Notes under the pieces: model-generated | Told to the model about the DNA's origin: nothing | What the model saw: only the letters and a program-made list of their open reading frames with translations | Database searches by the model: none | Translations under genes and position numbers: made by a program | Assembly: GCF_050003625.1 (NCBI RefSeq) | Contig: NC_134399.1 | Span: forward strand, 154,808,473 to 154,872,472 | Length of the DNA: 64,000 nucleotides | Source: Haematobia irritans | Taxonomy: Eukaryota; Arthropoda; Insecta; Diptera; Muscidae | Direction of reading: 5' to 3' | In this document: positions 12,331-25,566 of the stretch, piece after piece | Layout of the letters: every line of letters starts with the position of its first letter | How positions within the stretch are numbered: position 1 is the stretch's first letter

Positions 12331-14047
12331 AAAACAAGTATATACAGCAGTAAGTTCGGCCGGGCCGAATCTTAAATACCCACCACCATGAACCAAATAT
12401 TAGGGTGTCCTTTGAAATTTCAGGAGGGCTTGAGGACTTGAGGACACTTCCCGAAGATAAATTTAAAGATTTCATCCATGAGGACTATATCAGTTTCTGG
12501 ATTTATAAGAACCATTTTTGTTTGAGTTTTAGAGGAATCATTAACATCTCTTGTAAGTGTGCAAGAAAATTATAAAATAACGTCTTGATTTGAAATCTTA
12601 AATCTGTAGAAGTAAAATCTGGAAATTTTACATTGAGTTTCAAGCAATTTTCATCATCAGTGCGCCTTCTACACCCTCAAGAAGTGAAGTCGGTCTATAT
12701 GGAGGCATTACCAAATGGACCTATAAAAACCTAATCCGATACACGTTATTGTGAGCCTAAAATACCAGAATATTTACAATTTCAGGCAAATCAGATAAAA
12801 ACTACGGTTTCTAGAAACCCAAGGAGTTAAATTGGGAGATCGTTCTTATGGGGGCTATACTGAAATATGGACCGATGCTCACCGTTTTCGGCACACCTCT
12901 TTATGACCCGAAAATACCTCTAGATTTCCAATTTCAGGCAAATAGGATAAAAACTTCGGATTCTAGAAGCCCAAGAAGTAAAATCGGGAAATCGGTCTAT
13001 ATGGGGGCTATACCAAAATATGGACCGATCCTCACCATTTTCGGCACACTTCTTTATGGTCCTAAAATACCTCTAGATTTCCAATTTCAGACAAATTGGA
13101 TAAAAAATAAGGTTTCTATAAGCCCAAGACCCCAAATCGGGAGGTCATTTTATATGGGGAACATACCAAAACATGGACCGATACTCACAATTTTTGGCAC
13201 ACGTATTTGTGGTCCTACAATACCTCTAGATTTCCAATTTCCGGTAAATTGAATAAAAACTGCGATTTCTATAAGCCAAAGAAGTAAAATCGGGAGATGG
13301 GTCTTTATGGGGGCTATACCAAAATATGGACCGATACTCACAATTTTTGGCACACGTATTTGTGGTCCTACAATACCTCTAGATTTCCATTTTCAGGTAA
13401 ATTGAATAAAAACTGCGGTTTCTATAAGCCCAAGAAGTAAAATCGGGAGATCGGTCTATATGGGGGCTATACCAAAATATGGACCGATACTCACAATTTT
13501 TGGCACACGTATTTGTGGTCCTACAATACCTCTAGATTTCCAATTTCCGGTAAATTGAATAAAAACTGCGATTTCTATAAGCCAAAGAAGTAAAATCGGG
13601 AGATGGGTCTATATGGGGGCTATACCAAAATATGGACCAATACTCACAATTTTCGGCACACGTATTTGTGGTCCGACAATACCTCTAGATTTCCAATTTC
13701 AGGTAAATTGAATAAAAACTGCGGTTTCTATAAGCCCAAGAAGTAAAATCGGGAGATCGGTCTATATGGGGGCTATGCCAGAACGTGGACCGATACTCAC
13801 CATTTTTGGCACACCTCTTTACGGTCACAAAATACCTCCAGATTTCAAATTTCAGGCAAATTTGATAAAAACTACGGTTTCTATAAGCCCAAGACCCCAA
13901 ATCGGGAGGTCGGTTTATATGGGGACTATATCAAAACCTGGACCGATACAGCCCATCTTCGAACTTGACCTGCCTGCAGACAAAAGACGAGTTTGTGCAA
14001 AATTTCAGCACGATTGCTTCATTATTGAAGACTGTAGCGTGATTACA

Positions 14048-14093
<46 letters not shown>

Positions 14094-14247
14094 GGACAGA
14101 CGGACATCGTTATATCGTCTTAGAATTTCTCCCTGATCAAGAATATATATACTTTATATAGTCGGAAATCGATATTTCGATGCGTTACAAACGGAATGAC
14201 AAACTTATTATACCCCCGTCACCATTCTATGGTGGTGGGTATAATAA
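12331..14247 (+). mobile_element. Complete DINE-B element with eight 153-bp units
   Basis: The 5' end is AAAACAAGTATATACAGCAG followed by TAAGTTCGGCCGGGCCGAATC and ACCCACCACCATG. The body holds units whose ATG-containing box recurs at 12848, 13001, 13154, 13307, 13460, 13613, 13766 and 13919, always exactly 153 bp apart. The 3' end has a GACA run, the AAGAATATATATACTTTATA box, ACAAACGGAATGACAAAC, and a short hairpin before GGTGGGTATAATAAG. One plus frame is open through several units because 153 is divisible by three. No catalytic protein is encoded, so it is non-autonomous. Confidence 0.75.
14048..14105 (+). repeat. (GACA)n microsatellite inside DINE-B
   Basis: ACAGACAGACAG repeats with occasional GACG. 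The other DINE copies have short GTCCGTC or GTCTGTC runs at the same place, so this is an expansion of a normal element feature. Confidence 0.95.
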
Positions 14248-14378
14248 GATTAAGGGACTTGTAAGTTATATGAAAAGATGATGTACAGTGGGAGAAAAGA
14301 TGATTTAATTTGTAAGAGGAAATTTCCCAAATGTTTTCTCCATAAGGAGTTAGCATAAAGGGCCCAAAATTGAGTTAT
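14248..14378. other. No gene seen
   Basis: A short AT-rich linker between the DINE-B 3' end and the second copy of the 234-bp block. Confidence 0.5.
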
Positions 14379-14612
14379 CTCTCCCAGCCAGATCTATACT
14401 AAAGGCTGTGGAAAGGTTCATTCGCCCGAACCGAAACATGTACAGTCCAGGCGTGTATAGATTGGTATCTGGCGTTTTCTTTTCAATGGCTCTATTAACC
14501 ATGTTCCTTAATCTATATCTGTCCATAAAGCTCGAAAAATAATTGTATAATTAGATATAATGCATTTGGACGTCAATTGCCTGTTTCGGTATCAGGCTAA
14601 CATGTAATATAA
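14379..14612. repeat. Copy 2 of the 234-bp block (partner 11871-12104)
   Basis: It begins CTCTCCCAGCCAGATC and runs to CATGTAATATAA at a constant offset of 2508 bp, with a few substitutions (for example ATATGTCAAT against ATCTGTCCAT). A 29-bp minisatellite array begins directly after it. Confidence 0.9.
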
Positions 14613-15346
14613 AAATTTTATTTCTATAGAACATTTTGTCACAATTTTATTTATAGAAAAAATTTTGTTCAAATTTTATTCGGTTCATAATAAAATTTTC
14701 ATCATTGTCAAAATTTTATTTCTATAGAAAATTTTTCCAAAGTTTTATTTCTATAGAAAATTTTGTCAAACTTTTATTTCTATAGAAAATTTTGTTTCTT
14801 TAGAAAATTATGTCAACATCTTATTTCTATAGAAAATTTTGTCAATATTTTATTTCCATAGAAACTTTTGTCAAAATTTTATTTCTATAGAAAATTGTTT
14901 CAAAATCATATTTCTATAGAAAATATTGTCAAAATTTTAGTTCTTTAGAAAATTTTGTCAATATCTTATTTCTATAGAAACTTTTGTCAAAATTTTATTT
15001 CTATAGAAAATTCTTTCAAAATTTATATCTATAGAAAATTTTGTCAAAATTTTATCACTATAAAATTTTTTTCAAGACTTTTTTCTATAGAAAATTTTAT
15101 TTCTTTAGAAAATTATGACAACATTTCTATCTATCGAAAATTTTGTCAACATTTTATTTCTATATTTCCATAGAAACTTTTGTCAAAATTTTATTTCGAT
15201 TGAAAATGTTGTCAAAATTTTATTTCTGTAGACATTTTTGTCAATTTTTTTTCTATTAAAATTTTTTGTAAAAAGTTTATTTCTATAGAAAATTTTGTCA
15301 ATATTTTATTTCTATAGAACATTTTTGCAAAATTGTGTTCCTATAA
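14613..15346 (+). repeat. 29-bp minisatellite array spanning the duplication breakpoint
   Basis: The first about 95 bp, including TTCGGTTCATAATAAAATTT, match the array type found inside DINE-A at 24400-24490. From 14708 on, the array is the one in copy 1 from 2297. The change occurs within a repeat unit, so the duplication joins two different arrays of the same satellite. Confidence 0.85.
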
Positions 15347-16231
15347 AAAAATTGAAAATCTACCAAGACATCAAGGATGCTACCAATCTACCAAATAGTA
15401 AAGAAATCTAAATTGTGGCAATTGTGGCAACCATGGATCCAACGCTAAGATATTTTTTAACAGTCAAATGTTCATGCAATATTTAATATAAGCTGGTCCC
15501 ACTAATTCCTAAGGTAGTCGCAATCTCACGATTTTTAGTCAAAATTCGTTTTTATTATTCAACATAGTTCTATTCAAGAGCGATACAACTATTATAACGA
15601 GCGATACAAAGATTATCAGCCAACCTGTTATAAGCACCGATCCGTGCATGGCCAAAAACTGAATTAATTTCATCTGTGCACTTTTAACATATTGAGTTAA
15701 TTCATGATGAAATTTGTAACAAAATAATCGCGCGAAAATGTTTACTATTCATTTCCATTTTTTTGCAAGATGGATATTTCAAAACGTTCTTAGCACATAT
15801 AACCTCAAAAATGGATGCTTTATAAAAAAGCTGTCAGGTGGCAGATAGTAGGGTTGTCCAATCTCAAAATATCAAAGGGGACCCTCGTAAAATATTCAAA
15901 CTTTGTACGAATTCACCAACTTTCCATGAAATTAATAAGTCGCTTTTTTCTCCCATTACACTCAAAAAAAAAGGTTACTTGAATTCAAAGATTTTGACAT
16001 TCCCTTAAAGATTTTGGTATTGATTCCGAGCCACAGATGTATTTATGTGTAGTTTTATTTATTAAAATATCCAAGTAATGTTTTTGTATAATTTTTTTTT
16101 TATTATAAATATTATACACAATATAAAAAAATTTAAGTTATAAATTCAGAAACATATTTTAGTAATAACATAAACATATATTAGTAATAACTAATGGACT
16201 TGGCTATCCAATTATGTATGCAATTAGTATT

Positions 16232-16401
<170 letters not shown>

Positions 16402-19400
16402 TTTTTGTTTGTTTATAGGAATAATATATAAAAAATAATATATAAAAAAAAAATTATATATAGAGAATAAGACGTCAACCCCCACAATTCACAAAACAAT
16501 AAATATTTTACGAAATTACTTTCCTTTGTCCAAGCTCAAGAAAAAAACAATTTATTTGTGTACAATTATTTCGTATCGGGAAATCAAAACTGTCACCCCT
16601 AATATTTTCATCTACACTATTTTCTATTCTATTTTCGTGCAAATTAGTTGAATCCCATATTGTCTACACAAACAAATATAAGTATGTGTGTGTGTGTATT
16701 TTTCTGAATGCTCACAAGTATCTGTAGCAAATTTAATGTAATTTAATGAATTCTTAATTGGTAATTTTAATTAATCCTTATGAAATCCTTACAAGATTGT
16801 TAGACATAATGCCTTTGCTAATAACATCGTCAGATTGCTCTCATTTCTTTTAACTGGTTGTGTTTGGAGTAAGTGTCTGTAGCTGTAACCGTGTATGCGT
16901 ATGTGTGTGTGTTTGTGTTTTCATTTGTATGTCGATATTTTGGTGTTTCTATCGCAACAGCTCTACCACCATCTATCGATGTGGGATTAATACAAGTAGA
17001 CCAATTATGTTTAGACATTGGAGTTTGTTTTGAAGCCTCGTTTTTTTTTCTAATATTTTCGTTGGTTTTAGGTTAGACATTTTTTTGTTTGTTATCTTTT
17101 TGCTTTTTATGGTTTATTTATGGTTTTTGAACGCAGCGAATTTCTATGGTAAAGGAATAAAAACGTGGACCAATATCGAGGAAAAATTAAACAAAATTGT
17201 ATGTTAGTCAACTTCTTATGGATTGATTCTGACGATAAATTGGACTCCTACTTTAACCTATTCAACTTTTTGAGATTTCCACAATGCATTTTTGAAGCAA
17301 AAGGCAATATAATAACGTGATAAACTTTTATTACTATTTACTAAATTACACTTTACGATAAATGAAGCAAATATATATGATCATAAGTTCGTACGGGCCG
17401 AAACTTAAATATCCTCAACCATGGGACCATGGCTTATGTTTATAAGAAGACGACTTTTGCGGTGGCATACCCCACTTTCAAGACAATCAGCTCAAATGAT
17501 GAGGTTTTCAAATTCAAATTATCAATTTGTAACATTAAACTTATAGTTATAGGAAAGTGTTATTAAAAAAGACATATTAAGTTTATATCCAACGGTTTGT
17601 CCCCAAACCTAAATTCTTTTGATTAATAATCAGTAATCAGTTCGTCTCTGATTTGAACTATTTCCCAAAACATAGACCAATACATACGAATTTTAGTATA
17701 GCTATTTACTGACCTAAAATCACGGTTACCACTTGTGCCTTAAATAAACTACCAAAATTTGAAGAAAATGTTGCCAAAAATCTACCAAATTAAAACAATT
17801 TTATTTTGAAGTTTTTGTTGAAACATTTTTTTTTTAATACTAACTGCAAATAGTATAAAATGTTTTTTTCTTCGAACGACTGAAACGACCATTTTTAAAT
17901 ATCCCTTGAATTATAAATGTGTCGAATTTTAGTTTGCACGAAGAGCGGAAATTTACTACTTCTAAAAAGGGAGAACTTACTCTCAATGGACTTTGATAGT
18001 ATAAAATAAAAAAAATTAAAAATCTTTAAAGATATTGAATTTATAGAAAATTGGTCAAAAATTTATTTCTATAGAAAATGTTGTCCAAATTTTATTTCTA
18101 TAGACAACTTTCTCAAAATTTTATATCTATAAAAATTTTTCTTAAAATTTTATTTCTATAGAAAATTTTCTCAAAATTTTACTTCTATAGAAAATTTTCT
18201 CAAAATGTTATTTCTATAGAAAATTTTTTCAAACTTTATTTTCATAGAAAATTTTGCCAAAATTTTATTTCTATAGAAAATTTTGTCAAATTTTTTTTTC
18301 TATATATAGAAAAAAAGTGTCTCGTAAATTTAAGAAGATTTTTACAATAATTTATTACAAGAATTTTCAAGAATTTTAGTTCATTTTTCGTATCTTCAAC
18401 GAAAATTAACTTCTCGAAAGGAAATTTTACAAATTCTAAGTAGCAATCGTTTAGTTCATGGCCTACAAAATACGATGGAAATTTCCTTAAAAAATTTCTT
18501 AACTGGTAGTTAAAAATTCATTTGTCATGCTATAAAACTACTTGTGAAATGTAAAGTATTTTCTAAATAATAAGTGCAATTTACTATAAGATTTTTTTGT
18601 ATGAGAAAATATTTTTTTACGAAAAATTAACTTGAAAGTGGATAGCAATTTCTTACTGAAAATTCCTATAGTTAATAATTGTTGGTAAAAAATTACCCAA
18701 TGAAATATTTTCAGTTCACATGTAATTAAATTTATAGACATTTTCGTCAAAAATGGTAGATAAGATTTCATGAAAATTTTGCAAATTTTAAGTTAAACGT
18801 TTCATCGTTTATAAACTGGTGTGCCTTTACGAATATTATTCTTAGAGTAAATTGTCAGCAGATGCTATGAACTAATGCATAGTACAGAGATCTTTATCGG
18901 CATAGTGGAATGTGATTAATGTAAAGATGATGTTACTTGAGTTTTGTTGTGTATACATGAGCGTGGGGTTGTTTTTATTTTTGTCCATTTAGTGGTTTGT
19001 GTGTGTGTGTTTGTTATTCGCGGATGGTTTATTTGGCTGGATGAGGTGTTGTTTTCAATAAAGGCACATGTGTTTTTGTTGTTGTAGGAATGTTTTGGCT
19101 TTGCTTGGTTTTGTTTGGCATGCTTCAGTTGTATAGTTGGCGTTGGCGTGGGCTGTTGCATCTTTTTAGCTGGTATGCAACAAGGGAATATAAAGTCATG
19201 GAATATTTTGGATTTTTGAGACATATATTGGTGTTTGTTTATTAAACTTTTTAAATGAAAGATATTAATATTTTATTGGTAGTTTAGAAAAAAGTTATTA
19301 AGAATAATTAGGAAAATATGTTGAAAGTGTATTGAAATTTTTATTATTCTATGTAAAAAAATAATATTCAATTCCAGATGAATTTGGAAAATTTTTGTTA

Positions 19401-20421
19401 TATCTCAGCGTATAGTTTATTCATAAATTGATAAGTATATTTTTAATATGACTTTCTTTTAAAAAGAATATTTTTTATGTATATTATTATTTGTTAATTA
19501 TTTTTTTTTGGAAACCAGTTCAATGTTTTTCTTTGTTGTAAAAACAATATTTAATTTCAGAGCAACTCCAGATGGATTCGAACAAATTTAAAAAATAGAG
19601 AATTGGTAAGTTGTCTTTTAAAAATTGCCTTTTTTCGACTAGAATATTTACTTCAAACTTTTATTCATATAGAAAATGTTCTTAATATATTATTTCTATT
19701 GAAAATTTTCTCAAAATTATATATCTATAAAAAATTTTCTCAAAATTTTATATCTATAAAAATTTTTTCTTAAAATTTTATTTCTATAGAAAATTTTCTT
19801 AAGATTTCATTTCTATAGAAAATTTTCGCAGAATTTTATTTCTATAGAAAATTTTTTCAAAATTTTATTTTTATGTGAAATTTTCTCAAAATTTTATATT
19901 TATAGACAATTTTTTCAAAATTTTATATCTATAGACATTTTTTTCAAAATTTAAATATAAAATTTAATATAAATCTTTTTCAAAATTCTATTTCTATAGA
20001 AAATATTCTGAAAATTTAATTTTCAAAAGAATATTTTCGCAAAATTGAATTTCTATAATTTTTTTTAAATTTAATTTCTATAGACAATTTTTTCAAAATT
20101 TTATTTCTATAGATAATTTTCTCAAAAGTTTATTTGTATTGAAAATTTTGTCAAAATTTTATTTCTATAGAAAATTTTCTCGAATTTTTTTTCGGTAGAA
20201 AATTTGCTTAAGATTTCATTTCTATAGACAACTTTTCCTCGAAATTTTATTTCCATAAAAAAAATCTTTAAATTTGAAATCTATAGAAAATGTTTTCAAA
20301 ATTTTATTTTTATAGAAATCTTTCACAAAATTCTATTTTTGTAGAAAATCGTTTCAAATTTTATTTTTGTATAAAATTTTAGTGCTAAAAAACATTTTCT
20401 ATAAATTTTATTTGCATATAA

Positions 20422-20866
20422 TTTTTTTATACCCACCACCAAAGAATGGGTATATAATAAGAATGGGGGTATAATAAGTTTGTCATTCCGTTTGTAACAC
20501 ATCGATATATCGATTTCCGACTATATATATTTTCTTGACCAGGGGGAAATTCTAAGATGACATAGCCATGTCCGTCTGTCTGTCTGGCTGTCTGTTGTAA
20601 TCACTCCACAGTCTTCAATAATGCAATCGTGCTGAAATTTTGCACAAACTCGTCTTTTGTCTGCAGAGAGGTCAAGTTCGAAGATGGGCTATATCGGTCC
20701 AGATTTTGATATAGTCGCCATATAAACCGACTTCTCGATTTGGGGACTTGGGTTTATAGAAACCGTAGTTTTTATCCAATTCGCCTGAAATTGGAAATCT
20801 AGAGGTATTTTAGGACCATAAAACGGTATGCCGAAAACGGTGAGTATCGGTTCATATTTTATATAT
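20422..20866 (-). mobile_element. DINE-B 3' part, copy 2
   Basis: Same content as 8046-8490: the GTCCGTCTGTCTGTC tract, ACACATCGATATATCG and a single partial 153-bp type unit. Confidence 0.7.
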
Positions 20867-21292
20867 AAAATATTTGGCCTGTTTGAATTTTTGGCGGTTA
20901 TAGTTGATTTTTTCAAAGTAGTTTAGTTGAAAGATGAACTTTCCTTTTTGAAATTTATTTACTAATTCGTCCATTTTCTCATTCCCATTCCACAATTTGT
21001 GTTGGGTAATATCGCCATAAATTTCTTTCCTTATAATCAAAGCCTACGTTCACACCGACTTACATATGTCATATTGGTTGTCTGTTTATTTGCACCGCCT
21101 TTTATTGATTGTTTATTGTGGTTATTTTAGATGTTGGAGTTTGTGGGTAAATTTTAATCACCACAAGACATGCAGGTGTTCAAACGCACAGATTATTTCC
21201 ACTACGGAAGAATTTCTTTCTTTCTGATATTTGTGGTTTTCCTTTGTCTTGGCAACCACAACAATCAAAAGATGTTTTTCTTATAACAAAAA

Positions 21293-21758
21293 GAAAAAGA
21301 AAGCACGAATACTCAGCCACACAAATATTTTATTTATAAATATTCAATTTGCAATTGATTCACTTTTTTTTAGCTAAATAGAGGATAGATAAATTTTTGT
21401 TGTGATTTCTAAAGCCTCAATCCCTCATCTACCCTAACGAGGCTACTTTAATAGTTGGCTTAAATAACACTGATGTATCGTTTGATGTAAAGCATTAATT
21501 ACTAATGGTTTCAATTACTTAATTCAATGTTCATCATTCCCACAAATGGTTTTAATTATAACGTATAAAATGTATGTTTATGTAAATTGAATATTTGCCT
21601 TGCCCATCACTATAGTTATTTCGGATTAAAGAATTGAATTTTATTAACAAACACGCTCTTGTGAAATTGAATTTATCAAAGTTCAGTCCTAAATTGCTGG
21701 TGTAGACACAAGGGATGCAAAAGCGTTTGTTGTTTAATTGTATAAAGATAATATGGAA
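21293..21758. repeat. Diverged continuation of the duplication (partner 8917-9368)
   Basis: The alignment continues but with about ten differences, including a 17-bp insertion (near 21505) and a homopolymer change near 21363. It ends at the point where copy 1 has the 120-bp hairpin. No gene seen. Confidence 0.8.
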
Positions 21759-21775
21759 CAAGTATTGATTGCGTT

Positions 21776-22404
21776 CTACACTGAAAAAATATTGTCGTGA
21801 GGTCAAAGATTTCATGTCTTTAAAATACGAATGCAAATTTTGCTTAGCATAGAAGACGCATTTCTCTAATATAAAGTTTTTTTCCTTGTACAAAAGCCGA
21901 TAATATTTTCAATGAAGTCGTATTGTCCTTATAATTAAGTGATTTCACTTAAAAATGGGTATCATAACATAAAAGAAAAATTTTTTGGGCTAAGGTCAAC
22001 TTGACCGTAATAATTCAGAAAAATTCTTTAAATTTAATGAAATTGACTTTAAATTTTTTGTCTTTTTGTATCTTCCCTACAAAGCAACAAATCGTTCAAA
22101 TATAGGACATGTTTTTCAAAACTTTATTTTAAAGAAGTTTTTTACTTGAAACATAGCACTATTACTCCTGGAAGTCGAGTCGTAATTTGGAAAATAAAGT
22201 TGTCGTTAACTCGTTTTTAAACGACTTTGATGAAAAATTAAAATTCACTTCCTAGAAGCAAGTACACAAACCCAAATTTAAAAGAGAATTGTGTCTTAAA
22301 AGTATCCTTACTTGTATTCTCCGCTTCTTTGTCTCGGAAGCAATACCAAAATTGTTAAAGTAAACAAAAAATCTTTTGAACCGGGCATGCTTTTTTTTCA
22401 ACAT
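21776..22404 (-). mobile_element. Degenerate copy of repeat family J
   Basis: Near 22320-22400, in reverse complement, it carries the diagnostic GGTATTGCTTCCGAGAC, the counterpart of GGTATTGATTCCGAGCC in other copies, with AAAGATTTTTTG nearby. The remainder has the family's TTTAAAGAA-like texture. The end at 21776 (TACACTGAAAAAAT) resembles a J terminus. Strongly diverged. Confidence 0.45.
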
Positions 22405-22570
22405 TTCACCACCACCCAGACTTACGGTTGCTACAGTTGGTAGAATTCTACCACAAATGGTAGTTTTTTTAGTGCTTGGTAGATTAGTAGAATGTTTAAC
22501 GTTTTGCTAAATTTAGCAATTTGCAATATAAAAATAAAATTTTAACAAAATTTTCTATAGAAATAATTTT
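22405..22570. mobile_element. CTACCA-type terminus with two minisatellite units
   Basis: TTACGGTTGCTACAGTTGG, TAGAATTCTACCACAAATGG and GGTAGATTAGTAGAATG resemble the end sequences next to 29-bp arrays at 60870-60990 and 63385-63420. One or two 29-bp units follow and then the DINE-A end. Probably one end of the TTGCCA-type element described at 1011. Confidence 0.45.
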
Positions 22571-22851
22571 TTTTTTATACCCTCCACCATAGGATAAAGG
22601 TATATTAACTTTGTCATTCCGTTTGTAACACATCGAAATATTGCTCTAAGACCCCATAAAGTATATATATTCTGGGTCGTGGTGAAATTCTGAGTCGATC
22701 TGAACATGTCCGTCCGTCTGTTGAAATCACGCTAACTTCCGAACGAAACAAGCTATCGACTTGCAGCTTGGCACAAGTAGTTGTTATTGATGTAGGTCGG
22801 ATGGTATTGCACACGGGCTATCTCGGTCCACTTTTACGTATAGCCCCCATA

Positions 22852-23101
22852 CACCCAGAGAAGGAATATGATTACCTCAACCATGTTTTAAGAGCAAAAT
22901 GTTATTTTTGGGTGGTGACCATGTAACATGGTTTTCGCAGTCATGTTATTTTCTCGGAAATCATGTATTTGATTTTGGCAAGCAGGTTATATTTGACGAG
23001 AAAATAACATTTTAGTGACAAACATGTTACATGGACACCATACAAAAATAACATTTTGCTCTTGAAACATGTTTGAGGTGATCATATTCCTTCTCTGCGT
23101 G
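22852..23101. mobile_element. Intact 250-bp foldback MITE with TA duplication
   Basis: The ends CACCCAGAGAAGGAATATG and, in reverse complement, CACGCAGAGAAGGAATATG begin inverted repeats that extend at least 80 bp with few mismatches. The flanks are TA on both sides (22850-22851, 23102-23103), and removing the insert restores the DINE-A unit sequence CCCCCATATAAACGG. TA flanks suggest mobilisation by a Tc1/mariner-type transposase. Confidence 0.9.
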
Positions 23102-24355
23102 TATAAACGGACCCCCAAATTTGGCTTGCGATTGCTCTAAGAGAAGCAAATTTCGTCCGATTCGGCTGAAATTTGGTACATGGTGTTAGTATATGGTCTC
23201 TAACAACCATGCAGAAATTGGTCCATATCGGTCCATAATTACATATAGCCCCATATAACCCGATCCCCCGATTTGGCTTGCGGAGCCTCTGAGAGAAGCA
23301 AATTTCATCCGATCTGGCTGAAATTTGGTACATGGTATTGGTATATGTTCTCTAATGACCATGCAAAAATTGGTTCCAATCGGCCCATAATTATATATAG
23401 CCCCCATATAAACCGATCCCCAGATTTGACCTCCGGAGCCTCTTAGAGGAACAAAAGTCATCCGATTCGATAGAAATTTGGTACGTGGTGTTAGTATATT
23501 GTCTCTAACAACCACGCCAAAATTGGTCCATATCGGTCCATAATTATATAGCCCCCATATAAGCCGATCCCCAGATGTGACCTCCGGAGCCTCTTAGAGG
23601 AGCAAAATTCATCCGATCCGGTTGAAATTTGGTACATAGTGTTAGGATATGGTCGCTAACAACCATGCAAAAATTTGTTCATATCGGTCCATAATTAGAT
23701 GTAGCCACCATATAAACCGATCCCCAGATTTGGCTTGCGGAGCCTCAAAGAGAAGAAAATTTCATCCGATCCGGCTGAAATTTGGTACATGGTATTGGTA
23801 TATGGTCTCTAACAACCGTGCAAAAATTGGTCCACATCGGTCCATAATTATATATAGACCCCCATATAAACCGATCTCCAGATTTGGCTTGCGGAGCCTA
23901 AAAGAGAAGCAAATTTCATCCGATCCGGCTGAAATTTGGTACATGGTGTTAGTATATGGTCTCTAACAACCATACAGAAATTGGTCCACATCGGTCCATA
24001 ATTATATATAGCCCCCATATAAACCCATCCCCTGATTCGGTTTGCGGAGCCTCTAAGAGAAGCAAATTTCAACCGATCCGGCTGAAATTTGATAAATGGT
24101 GTTGGTATATGTTCTCTAATGACCACGAAAAAATTGGTCCACATCGGCCCATAATTATATATAGCCCCCATATAAACCGATCCCCAGATTTGACGTCCGG
24201 AGCTTTTTAGAGGAGCAAAAGTCATCCGATCCTATTGAAATTTGGTACGTGGTGTTAGTATATGGTCGCTAACAACCATACCAAAATTGGTCCAATTACA
24301 CAAAAATTGGTCCATATCGGTTGATAATCATGGTTGCCACTAGAGCCAAAAATAA

Positions 24356-24823
24356 TCTACCAAAATTTTATTTCTATAGAAAATTTTGTCAAAATTTTAT
24401 TTCTATAGAACATTTTGTCACAATTTTATTTCTAGAGAAAATTTTGTTAAAATTTTATTCGGTTCATAATAAAATTTTCATCATTGTCAAAATTTTATTT
24501 CTATAGAAAATTTTGTCAAAATTTTATTTCTATAGAAAATTTTGTTCAAATTTTATTCGGTTCATAATCATGGTTGCCACTCGAGCCAAAAATAATCTAC
24601 CAAGATTTTATTTCTATAGAAAATTTTGTCAAAAGTTTATTTCTATAGAAAATTTTGTTAAAATTTTATATCTGAAGAAATTTTTGTCAAAATTTTCTTT
24701 CTATAGAAAATTTTGTCAAAATTTTTATTTCTGTAGAAAATTTTGTGAAAACTTTATTTCTATAAAAAATTTTGTTAAAATTTTATTTCTGTAGAAAATT
24801 TTGTCAAAATTTTATGTCTAACT
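24356..24823 (+). repeat. 29-bp array inside DINE-A
   Basis: About 15 units, interrupted at 24575 by ATCATGGTTGCCACTCGAGCC and AATAATCTACC, the same motif found at the start of the array (24330). The array itself may therefore have been built by repeated amplification of a TTGCCAC-ended segment. Confidence 0.85.
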
Positions 24824-25077
24824 CTAACTTTGTCAAACTGAATTATATACGTATTGGATCGACCTTTTTTGATTTAATATATACCACGTATGGACTTACA
24901 TACAATTTAGAAGATGGTGTTAGGAGGTTTTAAGATACCTTGCCATCGGCAAGCGTTACCGCAACTTAAGTAATGCGATTGTGGATGTTAGTGTTTAGAT
25001 GAAGTTTCTACGCAATCCATGATGGAGGGTACATAAGCTTCGTCCTGGCCGAACTTACGGCCGTATATACTTGTTTT

Positions 25078-25566
25078 GTGCTTCAATCATATTTGTTGTT
25101 TTGATCCCAGCTTAAAAACCATTGCGTTGACAAAACTACAAGAGTAGCTTAACCAAAAGAGGAAAATAATGTTTGTCAAATTTATTCGGACAAAGCACTA
25201 TTGACTGCAAGATGGTTGGATGGACGCACGTTTCGGAATTACCACATTCCTCTACTTGCAGCAAAACTATCAACCAATTATCAGAATAAATTCGGGTAGT
25301 TCACTAAAGCCAAAGTGAACCACACTTTAACCTTCCGAAAAAAGGTTTAGATAGTCGGCTTTTGCCGAAATAAATCTTTGTACAAACATTTCTCTTTTTT
25401 ATTGCTAGTTTCAAATCATCGATTTGAGTGCAGTTGGCTGGGTTTATTTGGATTTCCTCTGTTCCCTCTTACTTCATTCGTTTTGTTTTTTTTTTATTGT
25501 CGGTTTGTACATCAATCATATTTGTTGTTTTGATCTCAGATTAAAAACCATTGCGTTGATTAAACT
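25078..25566. repeat. About 430-bp segment flanked by 48-bp direct repeats
   Basis: TCAATCATATTTGTTGTTTT starts near-identical 48-bp stretches at 25083-25130 and 25512-25559 (two mismatches). Just inside and outside these are CTACAAGAGTAG (near 25137) and its reverse complement CTACTCTTGTAG (near 25567). The interior has no coding region I recognise. It could be a small LTR-like or recombination-derived element; I do not know the family. Confidence 0.5.

Larger units (their letters stand above)
22571..25077 (-). mobile_element. Complete DINE-A element
   Basis: Read on the minus strand: 5' terminus AAAACAAGTATATACGGCCG, TTCGGCCAGGACGAAGC, ACCCTCCATCATGG; a 29-bp array at 24356-24823; several 153-bp units at about 23100-24330; then the ATATATATACTTTATGGGG box, ACAAACGGAATGACAAAG and the end GGAGGGTATAAAAA. 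A MITE is inserted at 22852-23101. This copy shows the full order 5' end, 29-bp array, 153-bp array, 3' end. Open frames across the 153-bp units exist on both strands and are not taken as genes. Confidence 0.75.

Noticed and set aside
12848..14047. CRISPR-like regularly spaced repeats
   Set aside because: Units are contiguous 153-bp tandem repeats without spacers, in an insect genome.
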